Positions 8,699 to 17,390 of a stretch of DNA of 64,000 bases are shown here, in pieces (the stretch's first letter is position 1; every line of letters begins with the position of its first letter). The position numbers were made by a program, and so were the translations under genes. The notes beneath the pieces are model-generated. The model worked only from the letters and a program-made list of their open reading frames with translations, did not search any database and was not told where the DNA came from. Source of the DNA: an uncultured Alphaproteobacteria bacterium (GTDB taxonomy: Bacteria > Pseudomonadota > Alphaproteobacteria > CADEGL01); the NCBI GenBank assembly GCA_902826885.1, contig CADEGL010000001.1, positions 98,906 through 162,905 on the forward strand. The letters run 5' to 3'.

Positions 8699-9760
8699 TC
8701 AGAACGCGTAACGGATGGTCCCCGAACCCGTGTAGGAGATGTAATCCGTCTGCCCCACCTGGGACTGGAACTGCACGCCACCCGAGAAACGCGGGCTGAG
8801 CGCGAACAGCAAGCCGCCACCGACATTGGCCGAGTTCTTATAGGCCGTCGGCTGCGTCTGCCCCGGGCCCACCGTCGGCAGGTCGTATTTGTAGGCATAG
8901 ACATACTGGGCCAAGAGGTAGGGCTGCACGTTGCCGAACTGGTAGCCCACCTGGCCGCCCGCCAGGAACTGGCCGAAATGCACCGTCGTATCGGGCACGC
9001 TCGGGTTCCCGCCCGTCCCGGTCTCGCTGTAGCCGTCGATGCCCTGGTACATCCAGTTGGCGCCGATCGAGGGCCGGAACTGGAAGTTGCCGGAGGCCAG
9101 CGTGGCCGTCAGGTTACTGGCCATGAAGAAGCGCGTGCCCGACGTATCACCCGTGATCGCGCCGTTGTTGCGCGTGAGGTCGATGCTGTTGCCGACATAA
9201 CCCGCCGTCGCATCCAGATACAACTGGTTCGGGATCAGCTGCACCAGGACGTAGGGCGCCACCACCGCGCCGTTGGCGTCCCAGGTGCCGTTGTTGAAGT
9301 TGGTGTTGATGTCCTGGCGCTCATAACCGACCGACAGGCCCGCCAAGACCCAGTTGTTGATGCGGTAGTCCGCGCCCAGCGCGAAGGTGTAAACCTGACC
9401 GCTGGTGTCGATCGCGCTCTGGGTCTCGCTGAAGCCCGAGCCCGTGAAGTTCGACCAAACGCCGAAACGCTGCTCGTCGGCACCCGCCGAAGCACCGGTT
9501 GCCGCTCCGCTGTCCGCGAAGCCGCCGCCCTGGCGCTTCCCGTTCACCGCATACTTCGATCCGGTGCCGGCGTCGCCCGTCTTTGTAAACATGCCGGAGG
9601 TGAAACCGCCGGAGATTGTATTGATCGAATTGCCGCTGGTGCCCGCAACCACCGTCGACGAGCCGGTCGAGGTCGAGTTCGTGTTGTACGCGGCGAGCGC
9701 GCTGGCACTAAAAAGCGCGACGGCCACCGTAACACCGCAAGCCAATAACCGATTGATCAT
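8699..9760 (-). CDS. Autotransporter-type outer-membrane beta-barrel protein
   Basis: This protein of about 353 residues has a signal peptide (hydrophobic core then SASALA) and a low-complexity Ser/Thr/Gly-rich N-terminal segment. From about residue 95 there is a barrel of alternating aromatic and hydrophobic strands ending in GTIRYAF, with the terminal Phe that directs BAM assembly. Strands such as VLAGLSVGYERQDINTNF and AGGQVGYQFGNVQPYLLAQY resemble the beta domain of autotransporters, but the passenger is very short, so it is more likely a barrel-only porin or adhesin-like protein. I prefer the ATG at 9760 (start MINRLLACG) over the GTG four codons upstream. It is the first gene of a three-gene reverse operon. 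Confidence 0.75.
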   Translation of the reverse strand: MINRLLACGVTVAVALFSASALAAYNTNSTSTGSSTVVAGTSGNSINTISGGFTSGMFTKTGDAGTGSKYAVNGKRQGGGFADSGAATGASAGADEQRFGVWSNFTGSGFSETQSAIDTSGQVYTFALGADYRINNWVLAGLSVGYERQDINTNFNNGTWDANGAVVAPYVLVQLIPNQLYLDATAGYVGNSIDLTRNNGAITGDTSGTRFFMASNLTATLASGNFQFRPSIGANWMYQGIDGYSETGTGGNPSVPDTTVHFGQFLAGGQVGYQFGNVQPYLLAQYVYAYKYDLPTVGPGQTQPTAYKNSANVGGGLLFALSPRFSGGVQFQSQVGQTDYISYTGSGTIRYAF

Positions 9761-10017
9761 AGACGTCCCCACCCGTGGCGATGGCCTTACGTTTGGCCTA
9801 TTAACCCACCGGAATTTTTAAGGAACACCGGATCAGGAGTCCAGGATCATCCGAACCTCACAGCCGGTTCTCGATCGTTCACAACGGAAAGTTGCAATTT
9901 TGCAACATACCAGAACCACAATATTTAGCGATAAAACGACCATCACCAACAAATGTTGCGTCATCATGTAATATTATTTGTTATCAGAGTCTTATCGGGT
10001 TTCGGCGCATTGCGCCG
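9761..10017 (-). promoter_or_regulatory. AT-rich promoter region of the beta-barrel gene, with palindrome
   Basis: This gene-free stretch is clearly richer in A+T than its surroundings. It holds the perfect palindrome GTTGCA-ATTT-TGCAAC at 9891-9906 and a further half-site TGTTGC at about 9954-9959, which look like regulator-binding half-sites. I could not fix -35/-10 elements with confidence. Confidence 0.4.
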
Positions 10018-12003
10018 TCAGGGCCCATTGCCCACGAGCCGAGGGCGAAGGTTCGCCGGGACGGGCGAAACCCGCTCGATTCCCGATACCAAGCTTTGGC
10101 GCAGCAAACCGATGCCGTTCTCTCGGGTGGATGGGTCCGGCGAGTTCACAAGGACCATTCCAGCAAACCACAACCCGACGGGATCTGCCGGGTCTCGGGC
10201 CAGAAGCCGGCGCGCGAACGCCAAGACCGACGCATAGTCGCCACGTTCCATGCGCCAAGCCAAATAGGGCCAAGCGATGTCGGTGCGCCGGGGCGCCCGC
10301 ACAAGAAAGCGGTCCAATGCGCGCTCCCAGGTGCCGAAGAGATCGGCAAATCGTGCCCGCATGTCTGGAAGCGCGGGATCGAACATGATCTCGCTGCGAA
10401 ACAACACTGGCACGATCAATAGATCGGCGGAGCGGGTTTTGCCGGCCGCGCGTCCGACCGCGCAAAGAAGGCGCTCCATCCGACTCATGCGCCCGGCGGT
10501 TACAGGCTTGCCGTCGCGCTCGTCGGCAAAAACATCGCCATAGGAGGCGGCAAATGCCTGCGCGAGCGTATAGCTGCCGCGGTCGAGATCAAGCGGCAGC
10601 TTCTCGCAAATGAGCGACGGGTCGGGCGCGATACTCTCCGAAAAATAGGCATGACGGAGAGAAAGGCCATAAACCGCAAGCCAGCCGGCCGCGCCCGCCG
10701 ATGACAGGGCGCACAGCATTAGAACCGCAGCCCATCCGGAGCGCGTGCCCAGCGCACGGCGCAGCCTCCCTCTAAGCCGTACCGGTCCTACCAGCCAGCC
10801 GGCGGCCAGAGCGACAAGAGGAACCGTCACGACGACCTGGAACCACAGCGCCAAGAGCGCCGCGATCGCGGTCGCGAAGCCGGTCGCAACGGCCAGCATG
10901 CCGCGCCGCGCGTAAAACGGCACCATTGCCATCATCGCGAGAATGCCGAGGAACGCGGGCACTCCGGCGGCCAACACGGATTCGAACATGACGTTGTGGA
11001 GATCGGTGTAACGGCGAGTCGTCGCATCCCAACTTCCGTCCCATAAAACGGCCCCGCTGGCGTTGAAATGAATGTTGATGATCTCGCTTGCCCGCCCCCA
11101 GCCTTGGCCGATCAAAAGGGAGAGAGGCTGGTCCCGGATCGCTTCAAGCCCGATGCGGTCGAGATAGAGACGCGCGGTCAGCGAGCGAACCCATCCTTCG
11201 TATCCCACGAAAGCGGCGCCAAGGGTGGCCGCGGCAAGCGCGGCAGGGACCAGCGACGCGGCAAGCCAGCGGTCGCGCCGCGCCGCGGGCAATCCGTCAC
11301 GTCCCAGCCAAAGGATGAACGCGGCCGAGAGGAGCGCGACGGCGAAAGCCCCCCATACCGTGTTGTTGTTGGAAAGAACCAGCGCGGGCACGCCCGCAAC
11401 CAGCCCGAGCACGACTGCCGAGCGTGGCGGCAGGCGGCGGCAGGCCGCGATCGCCAGCGCCGCCGAAGCGGGCGCAAAAAAAGAAACATACTCCGCGAAA
11501 AATTCCGGCCGCCCCACGTGTGCGGCGACCAGTGCAGGGATCAATGCGCCAAGGCCCACCCCGATGCCGGCCACCCAAGCGCCGATGCGGAAACGCCGCA
11601 ACACCATGGCCGCCGCCATGAACAGCGCGATTTCGGCGTACATCAGGACACCCTCGCCCGAGGAAGGACTCCCCAACAGCGAGTTGAACGGAAACTCCAC
11701 AAACGGAGACAAAAGCGCGCTCCATGCCGACACAGCGAGAGCGGCAAGAACCAGCGGATGGCCTAGGGAAGGGATCACGATCGCTGGGCGTTCGATGCAA
11801 ACGAGCAAAAGACCGACAGCCAAAATCGCGGCGCCGGCATGCATCATGACGATCATCGGCTCGATATCCGGCGACACGCCGAGATCGATTGGAATCAGCG
11901 ATGCGAAAAAATTTGCGGTGGCAATCATCGCGCCGGCGGCGGCGAGGACGAGTCCTGCGCGCGCGAAACCGCCCGATCGGGCGCTTCGAACGGATAACGT
12001 CAT
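10018..12003 (-). CDS. O-antigen ligase/polymerase family membrane protein (WaaL/Wzy-like)
   Basis: A 661-residue polytopic inner-membrane protein with roughly ten hydrophobic segments in the first 430 residues and a soluble C-terminal half. The large periplasmic loop contains LIGQGWG, followed by YTDLHNVMFESVLAAGVPAF; the conserved His in such a loop is typical of the O-antigen ligase/Wzy superfamily, which joins or polymerises lipid-linked glycans. The C-terminal region (about 480-661) is helical and repeat-like (RGDYASVLAFARRLLARDPAD), reminiscent of TPR-type tails on some ligases. The ATG at 12003 overlaps the stop of the 101-aa gene as ATGA, so I prefer it to the slightly upstream start. 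Ligase and polymerase cannot be told apart by sequence. Confidence 0.78.
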   Translation of the reverse strand: MTLSVRSARSGGFARAGLVLAAAGAMIATANFFASLIPIDLGVSPDIEPMIVMMHAGAAILAVGLLLVCIERPAIVIPSLGHPLVLAALAVSAWSALLSPFVEFPFNSLLGSPSSGEGVLMYAEIALFMAAAMVLRRFRIGAWVAGIGVGLGALIPALVAAHVGRPEFFAEYVSFFAPASAALAIAACRRLPPRSAVVLGLVAGVPALVLSNNNTVWGAFAVALLSAAFILWLGRDGLPAARRDRWLAASLVPAALAAATLGAAFVGYEGWVRSLTARLYLDRIGLEAIRDQPLSLLIGQGWGRASEIINIHFNASGAVLWDGSWDATTRRYTDLHNVMFESVLAAGVPAFLGILAMMAMVPFYARRGMLAVATGFATAIAALLALWFQVVVTVPLVALAAGWLVGPVRLRGRLRRALGTRSGWAAVLMLCALSSAGAAGWLAVYGLSLRHAYFSESIAPDPSLICEKLPLDLDRGSYTLAQAFAASYGDVFADERDGKPVTAGRMSRMERLLCAVGRAAGKTRSADLLIVPVLFRSEIMFDPALPDMRARFADLFGTWERALDRFLVRAPRRTDIAWPYLAWRMERGDYASVLAFARRLLARDPADPVGLWFAGMVLVNSPDPSTRENGIGLLRQSLVSGIERVSPVPANLRPRLVGNGP

Positions 12004-12305
12004 GGCCCCCAAATGCGCCCTTCCCGGCGCCCATGATTCATGTAGTGCTCCCGCGCGCCCAAGACGCCCATGCCACCCTTTTCACCGTACAGCGGGCTCG
12101 CGGCCACGTCGGGATAGCGCGTCCAGTAGGCGCGCGCCAGCTTCTCCTCCGCCGCCGTGTCGATATCCGCCGTGCGCGCGAGGACACGCAGCATCTCGCC
12201 GGTCTTCTCATCCATGAGCGGCGACTGCAGCGCACCGGCGGCATAGATCGCGAGACCAACGGCGAAGGCCGCAAACCCGACCCAAGCTGGAAATCGGCTT
12301 CTCAT
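12000..12305 (-). CDS. 101-aa membrane-anchored protein with YPDV...EGR motif
   Basis: A small protein with a single N-terminal membrane segment (FPAWVGFAAFAVGLAIYAAG) and a soluble tail ending YWTRYPDVAASPLYG ... AREHYMNHGRREGRIWGP. The tail matches the short motif YxxxxPDVxxA...HYxxHGxxEGR that recurs in glycosyltransferases and other surface-polysaccharide proteins; its function is unknown to me. It is coupled on both sides by ATGA overlaps, to the sulfatase-fold gene before it and the ligase gene after it, so it is clearly a real gene. A longer frame from 12539 runs through the upstream gene and is rejected. The periplasmic placement of the tail is inferred. Confidence 0.7.
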   Translation of the reverse strand: MRSRFPAWVGFAAFAVGLAIYAAGALQSPLMDEKTGEMLRVLARTADIDTAAEEKLARAYWTRYPDVAASPLYGEKGGMGVLGAREHYMNHGRREGRIWGP

Positions 12306-13936
12306 CGCTGGGATACCAGTTGGATGTCCAACCACTGGCTCCATAGATCGTTTCGGCCGGTGGGCCCGACACGAACGCGCACCCGGCCATAAGGGACGAC
12401 CCACCGGTCCCAGTACGCGCGGTCGACGGCGCCGAAATCCTTCACGGTGCCCGTGACCTGCATCTCGCCAGAGAAGGCTTTCCAGCCTTCGCCGACCTCG
12501 TATTGAATCACATAGGACTGATCTACGGCGCCGGTCCATTCCATACGGAACTTCCCGCCGAAATCGTCATAGCCCATCACCGGCTGTCCGACCGGATAGA
12601 CCCACACAGGACGCTCCGCCGAAGTCACCGCATTGGCCGCTCGCGCGGGCGATGGCGGCCGCATATTCGCGCGCTCGGCCATGAGCGCCGCCTCCATGCC
12701 AGCGGCGCGCTCGGCTTCGTCGCCAATCCGGTTTCGCAACTCGCCAGGATCCTGGGCCAGGTTGTAAAGCTCCCGCTTCGTGACCGCACCGTCGATGATT
12801 TCGATCTGCAGCTTCCACGGTCCGTCCTTGCGCGCGAAGACATAACGCCGGATTTGGTTCGGATCAGGCTCGGCGTAGCCAGCACCGCTGGTCACTGCGC
12901 TCCAGACACGGTTTTCGGAAGGCGGCATCAGGACGCTGCGGCCCACGAGCGTCACCGATGGCTTGCGTCCGAGCAGATCAAGCACGGTCGGCATGAGATC
13001 GGTATGCCAAGTCTCGTCTTCCCGCACCCCCGGCGCCATGCGTCCGGCCAGGCGCGGCGGTAACCAGATCACGAGCGGCACATGCACGATCTCTTCCGGC
13101 ATGTGCCCATGCCGGTTGGTCGACGCATGCCCGAGTTCACCGTGGTCGAGCTGCTCATCGCCGTGGTCGGCCGTAAGAATAAGGATGGTGTCGTCGCGCA
13201 GGCCGGAACGATTGAAAAATTCCCAAAAGGAGCCGAACCAGTCATCGAAGCCGCGCAGGTTGGCCAGATAAAGCGCGCGGATGGCCGGGCGATCGGTAGC
13301 TTGAAACGCTATCGAACCAGAAGGAATGACCGGCTCCGTCATCACCGCTTCCAGCCTCTTTTCGGCGGCGGCGTCGCCCGGCGGCAAAAGCGCGCGCCAG
13401 TCCGGCAGACGCTCCGCCGAGGGCGCATAGGGCAGATGGGTGGGAAGGTAGTGATACCAGAGCACGAACGGCTGCCGGTTACGAACCCGCACCGCGAGCC
13501 ATCCGTTCAGATCTCGTTCGGACTCGACCGATAGGCTTAGATGATCAAAGACGCTGATCGCCATAAAGGATTGCAGGCCGGCGACGCGCCAACCGTCCTT
13601 GGCCATCTCGGAAAGCGGGGTCGCGACGTCCTGCGGCAGGGACTGATCGCGCGCATGCACGCCTTGCGCGAAGGGAGAGAGACCCGACAGCACGGCGATG
13701 ATGTTGGGAGCGGTCCATGCCGAGACAGCGCGATGATTGACGAAACGCGTGCCGCTGCGTGCGGCGGCGAAGACCGCGGGAAAATTCGCCTCGGTAAAAT
13801 CCGACGCCCGCGTGCTTTCCACCGTCAAGACGATGACGTTCAACCGGCGCGACAAGGCAAGCTCGCCGATGGCCATAGCCGCCGCAGCAGCAAACGCGAG
13901 GGCTGCGAGGCTAGTTGAAAGCCAGCGGCGCGACAT
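12302..13936 (-). CDS. Sulfatase-fold hydrolase/transferase with Thr at the nucleophile position
   Basis: A 544-residue protein with an N-terminal signal-anchor and an alkaline-phosphatase-superfamily domain. The metal-binding core is visible: VLTVESTR near residue 37, and LTADHGDEQLDHGELGH with the Asp-His pair. At the usual Cys/Ser-x-Pro-x-Arg position it reads WTAPNII, so Thr75 replaces the formylglycine-forming residue and the Arg is missing. A Thr nucleophile is used by lipoteichoic-acid synthases and phosphoethanolamine transferases, so a phospho-group transferase or phosphodiesterase acting on envelope glycans is more likely than a true sulfatase. A C-terminal beta-rich domain (about 430-544) may bind ligand. 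It overlaps the VanZ-like gene by 26 bases. Confidence 0.75.
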   Translation of the reverse strand: MSRRWLSTSLAALAFAAAAAMAIGELALSRRLNVIVLTVESTRASDFTEANFPAVFAAARSGTRFVNHRAVSAWTAPNIIAVLSGLSPFAQGVHARDQSLPQDVATPLSEMAKDGWRVAGLQSFMAISVFDHLSLSVESERDLNGWLAVRVRNRQPFVLWYHYLPTHLPYAPSAERLPDWRALLPPGDAAAEKRLEAVMTEPVIPSGSIAFQATDRPAIRALYLANLRGFDDWFGSFWEFFNRSGLRDDTILILTADHGDEQLDHGELGHASTNRHGHMPEEIVHVPLVIWLPPRLAGRMAPGVREDETWHTDLMPTVLDLLGRKPSVTLVGRSVLMPPSENRVWSAVTSGAGYAEPDPNQIRRYVFARKDGPWKLQIEIIDGAVTKRELYNLAQDPGELRNRIGDEAERAAGMEAALMAERANMRPPSPARAANAVTSAERPVWVYPVGQPVMGYDDFGGKFRMEWTGAVDQSYVIQYEVGEGWKAFSGEMQVTGTVKDFGAVDRAYWDRWVVPYGRVRVRVGPTGRNDLWSQWLDIQLVSQR

Positions 13937-14726
13937 GAGAGATCACCGGATAGAGCGCGGTCGCGCCCGCGAGAAGAATAAGAACGACGAGCGCATGGCG
14001 CCATCCCTCGCCGTAGCCTGAAACGGCATCGGCGTATGCCCAAGCCAGCACGCCGCCGAGCAACGGCAAGATCGTCCAATAGGGTAAAATGGCCTCCTTG
14101 AACGCATTGAGTGCGACGAGTTCCAATCCTACCCCGGCCAGCACACTCAGCATCGCAACGATCACGGCCCGGGGCGGCGGTACGCCGTTCGGCCGGCCGG
14201 CTTCCATCCAGCCAAAGCCGTGGGCCAGCAACGATCCCGCCGCGGCGCCCCATGCATTGGTCAGAACATCAACCAGACCGAATGTCCGTTGCGGATGGAA
14301 ACCTTGAATGAGTTCATCATGGCAGCCGAGAATGACCGTAATAAGCCAACCAGAAAGGGTCAGAGGCCATCCCGATACGCGGGAGCACAAACCGCGGCGG
14401 ACCACCAGCGCCAGCGCGATATACTGGGGCACATGGATGCGCTTGGATGGAAATTCGGGATCGGTCGCCAATAGCCCGATCAACGCGCAGGCCAACGCCA
14501 AAACGACAATGAACCAATCCGTTCGCGCTCGCGTGCGTGCGGTCCGCACGGCGGCCACACCGAGACAGGCAAGCACGAGTAACGTGGCGACATATGGCAC
14601 GTTGCCCGCCGCGTCCCCCATCAGCGCGGATATCTCGCGCCAGAGCGCGAACATGTTGACGAAAGTCGCCATGAGCGCGAGCGCGACGCCATACCAGACG
14701 AATGGCGCCAGCCGCGCAGCCTTCAT
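13911..14726 (-). CDS. VanZ-like membrane protein
   Basis: The 271-residue product has about seven hydrophobic segments. The conserved VanZ signature is visible in HDELIQGFHPQRTFGLVDVL followed by TNAWGAAAGSLLAHGF. VanZ-like proteins are membrane proteins linked to resistance to glycopeptides and to surface polysaccharide metabolism; their biochemical role is poorly defined. The ATG at 14726 overlaps the upstream stop as ATGA; an upstream in-frame start is less likely. It belongs to a five-gene reverse operon with the SH3-like protein, sulfatase-fold enzyme, small tail-motif protein and O-antigen ligase. Confidence 0.75.
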   Translation of the reverse strand: MKAARLAPFVWYGVALALMATFVNMFALWREISALMGDAAGNVPYVATLLVLACLGVAAVRTARTRARTDWFIVVLALACALIGLLATDPEFPSKRIHVPQYIALALVVRRGLCSRVSGWPLTLSGWLITVILGCHDELIQGFHPQRTFGLVDVLTNAWGAAAGSLLAHGFGWMEAGRPNGVPPPRAVIVAMLSVLAGVGLELVALNAFKEAILPYWTILPLLGGVLAWAYADAVSGYGEGWRHALVVLILLAGATALYPVISHVAPLAFN

Positions 14727-15832
14727 CGCGCCCACGTCAATTGAGAGCGCGACAGCCATCCAGCCTTATCGGCAAGAATCAGCAGCACCCAACCATCCGC
14801 CTTCTCTTCGGCGATATAGCCTTGATAACGGCCCTTCGCGATCTGCCCGACGATTGCACATTCACCAGCGCCGCAACGCCTTAAATCCGCGGTATCGGTC
14901 ACCTCGATCGATATGAACTTGGCTGGCACGACGCTTTTCGGCGTGAACACGAGTGCCCCCGGGGGATCGTTACCGGATCGCTTTTCCGCGAGTGGCAGTC
15001 TCACGGGAACCGGATCGCCAACGGGCACGACGGTGGAACTACCAGGGATCGCGCCCAAGACCTGAATCGCCGCGTTGGGGCAGTAGGGCAGATATGCGAC
15101 ATAAAGCCGTCCGCGCCAGCCAGACGGTTCGAGGTTCGGATGAACGGTCTTCGCGACGTCCGGCCGAGGTGAACCGATCTTGGCATGCCCCACGATCTTG
15201 CCGCACATGCCGAACAGCACATCTTTGAAGCGCATACCGAGAGCCGGATCACCGCTCCAACCCGACAGCTCGATAAAGTCTGTCAGCTTTGGCATGACGT
15301 TGCCCAGCTTGCCGCCCGTGGAAGCGATTACGGCCGCGTCCACAAAACCCGCGTGTGCATCGAGCTTGCGCCATTCGGCGGCTGGATACTGAGCGGCCGG
15401 GAGGAACGAAGACGTAGCATGACCTGCGGGAGCGGAAAGCACCGCGGGCGGCGGCACCGCGGCGGCCGGCGGCGAGGGCTTACGGCGCTTGGCAAAGCTC
15501 GGAGGGGTATCCGCCACCTCCTCGGCCAGCGCGATCGGTCCCGCGGCTTCCATGGCGGACTGGAGCCGGAGAGACTCCGACAAATCACGCTCCCGCCCGC
15601 TTCCGGCCACCACGGATTCTCCAGCCGTGGACGTCTCCTCCGCCGCCACGCCCGGCTCCGCGGGCGCGCGGGCCGGAGCGTCAGTGCTCACCCCATAGAT
15701 GAGCCGAATGACCTGCTCCGGGAAAAAATGGGCAATTAGGAATCCACAGAACAGTCCGCTGAAGATGAAAAAGAACACCGCCCATACGCCAACGAGGGAA
15801 AGGCGTGTCCGTTTTTCGAGGCCGACGATCAC
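14723..15832 (-). CDS. Membrane-anchored protein with C-terminal SH3-like domain
   Basis: A 369-residue protein with one N-terminal membrane segment (VGVWAVFFFIFSGLFCGFLI), an Ala/Pro/Glu-rich linker (about 50-140), a central domain of unknown family (about 140-300), and a C-terminal stretch reading TADLRRCGAGECAIVGQIAK ... KAGWLSRSQL, which has the pattern of a bacterial SH3 domain. Such domains often bind cell-wall or glycan ligands in the periplasm. The start is GTG at 15832 with no strong ribosome-binding site. First gene of the reverse operon, divergent from the permease fusion gene. No specific function can be assigned. Confidence 0.6.
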   Translation of the reverse strand: MIVGLEKRTRLSLVGVWAVFFFIFSGLFCGFLIAHFFPEQVIRLIYGVSTDAPARAPAEPGVAAEETSTAGESVVAGSGRERDLSESLRLQSAMEAAGPIALAEEVADTPPSFAKRRKPSPPAAAVPPPAVLSAPAGHATSSFLPAAQYPAAEWRKLDAHAGFVDAAVIASTGGKLGNVMPKLTDFIELSGWSGDPALGMRFKDVLFGMCGKIVGHAKIGSPRPDVAKTVHPNLEPSGWRGRLYVAYLPYCPNAAIQVLGAIPGSSTVVPVGDPVPVRLPLAEKRSGNDPPGALVFTPKSVVPAKFISIEVTDTADLRRCGAGECAIVGQIAKGRYQGYIAEEKADGWVLLILADKAGWLSRSQLTWAR

Positions 15833-16004
15833 AAAAGCTGGCTCTATGTTTTTTCTAGCGCCCAGGCATTCGGGCCGTCATGAGTGTCCGAAATCGAACG
15901 CGTGTCGGCAAGATACCGGACCTGGCCACGGGATATCTCTGATTCTGGCCCCGAGAATTTCCTGATATATTGCGGCATTCCTATTGCCTGAACGTATTGA
16001 ACAA
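15833..16004. promoter_or_regulatory. Divergent intergenic region
   Basis: 172 bases without a credible gene, separating the divergent SH3-like and permease-fusion genes. It is A+T richer than its flanks and must hold both promoters. I see no clear repeat or hairpin. Confidence 0.3.
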
Positions 16005-17369
16005 ATGCAGGTCAACGCGCACGCAGCCCGGCATGGATTGCTCCGCACGCTCATGGCGGTGTCGATCAATGCCTGTGTGGTTCGCTACCGTCTCGACCGG
16101 CCAGTGGGCGCACTCTATCTGCTGGCGGCAACGCTCGACCCGTTCATCTATAGCGCCACGATCTATTTCGTGCTCGCCACGGTTTTCGATCGCTCCGAAC
16201 CTCTGCGATTCTATTTTCTCTTGCTTGGACTGATTTCATTTCGTTGGACCCTCAGCTGTCTTTTCCAAGCTCTGAATCTGCATGTCATCCGCACGCGCCT
16301 TTCCGAAGTCACGCGCTATGGCCATATCGGCGCCATCGTCGCGGTGATGACCCCTTCTACGCTCGCGTTCCTACTGTCTCTCTCGCTCGCCCTGGCATGG
16401 CTGATCGCGGTACGTGCGGAAGGGCAGTCTTTGGCCACACTGTGGGCCCTTCCTGTCGTCATTCTTTTTCAATGTCTCTGGACAGCAGTTCTCGTAATCG
16501 TCGTCGATATTCTGCATCGTGCGAGAGTCGTGGTTAGCCAGGCCCCGATCATCGCCTTCGCGGTGCTTGTCTGGTTCCTTTCGCCCTTCATGTACGGGAT
16601 GGAAGATATCCCGCCTTCGGCCAGCCGCATTTTGACCAGCTATAATCCGGTGACGCACGTTCTCGCCGCATACCGGCATACCTACTGGTACGGCACCATG
16701 CCTAGTTTGACCGTGCTGCCCGCCGCCGCCCTGCTCATGGTCGCCGGCATCATCGCATTTCGCCGCCTAGGCTCCCCAACACGGACCGTGGTGAATTCGA
16801 CTTTCGTGGCCTCGTCCCACACCGCACCGATGCTGGTGATGATCACGGGCACAGTTCCCCCGCTGAGATTGATCAAGTCAGACCGGCCCGAAATCGAAAT
16901 CTCCCTTTTCACGCGATGGCACGGACAAATTGGCGGCTTCAGCGGCGCGGGAATGGCGCGCTTAATACTGGCCGCGCAAGGAGCCTCCCGAGGGATCACC
17001 GTCAGGTTGAAAGAAGTTCAGGCAGCCAGCGGCGTAGGCCGATTGTTCGAACAAGAGCTCTCTATTTATCCTGACTGGGCTCTCGATCAATTGGCGTTCG
17101 CGCTCGCCATTTCTTCACCGGCCCACAACTTGATCCTCAACGGCTTGTTGAGCGCCACTACCGCCGAATTTACGGCATCCGCTTGGCACCGCGTGGAAGC
17201 GGACCTGGGAAAAGGCCGACTGATCACCGTCGTGACAGACCGCCCGGTTTCATTGCCCGCCAACGCATGCGGGCACTATCGCATTGTCGGCCCGAGCGGA
17301 ATTATCGCCGAGGGTGACCTAAGAGAGGGCATGGAGGCGATCAAATCGGCCTCCAACCTCCGTCCCTGA
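16005..17369 (+). CDS. ABC-2 type permease fused to a degenerate ABC ATPase domain
   Basis: A 454-residue protein. Residues 1-255 are a polysaccharide-exporter-type permease with about six membrane segments, ending in the family-like VWFLSPFMYGMEDIPPSASR and TSYNPVTHVLAAYRHTYWYG. Residues about 285-450 have the layout of an ABC nucleotide-binding domain, but the key residues are lost: GFSGAGMAR at 311-319 sits where Walker A would be, with Lys replaced by Met317 and Ser/Thr by Ala318. SIYPDWALDQLAFALAIS sits at the signature position, and LILNGLL sits at Walker B with Asp replaced by Asn379 and Glu by Gly380. The domain is therefore likely unable to hydrolyse ATP. I choose the ATG at 16005; a TTG at 15984 is an alternative. 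Confidence 0.7.
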   Translation: MQVNAHAARHGLLRTLMAVSINACVVRYRLDRPVGALYLLAATLDPFIYSATIYFVLATVFDRSEPLRFYFLLLGLISFRWTLSCLFQALNLHVIRTRLSEVTRYGHIGAIVAVMTPSTLAFLLSLSLALAWLIAVRAEGQSLATLWALPVVILFQCLWTAVLVIVVDILHRARVVVSQAPIIAFAVLVWFLSPFMYGMEDIPPSASRILTSYNPVTHVLAAYRHTYWYGTMPSLTVLPAAALLMVAGIIAFRRLGSPTRTVVNSTFVASSHTAPMLVMITGTVPPLRLIKSDRPEIEISLFTRWHGQIGGFSGAGMARLILAAQGASRGITVRLKEVQAASGVGRLFEQELSIYPDWALDQLAFALAISSPAHNLILNGLLSATTAEFTASAWHRVEADLGKGRLITVVTDRPVSLPANACGHYRIVGPSGIIAEGDLREGMEAIKSASNLRP

Positions 17370-17390
17370 TCGCCCTGGAATCAAAGACTG

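Noticed and set aside
12000..12539. The longer frame of the 101-aa protein starting at 12539
   Set aside because: The first 78 codons are out of frame within the sulfatase-fold gene and the real start at 12305 is coupled by ATGA.
16005..17369. A frameshifted pair of separate permease and ATPase genes
   Set aside because: The frame is continuous through both halves and the missing residues are substitutions, not deletions or shifts.
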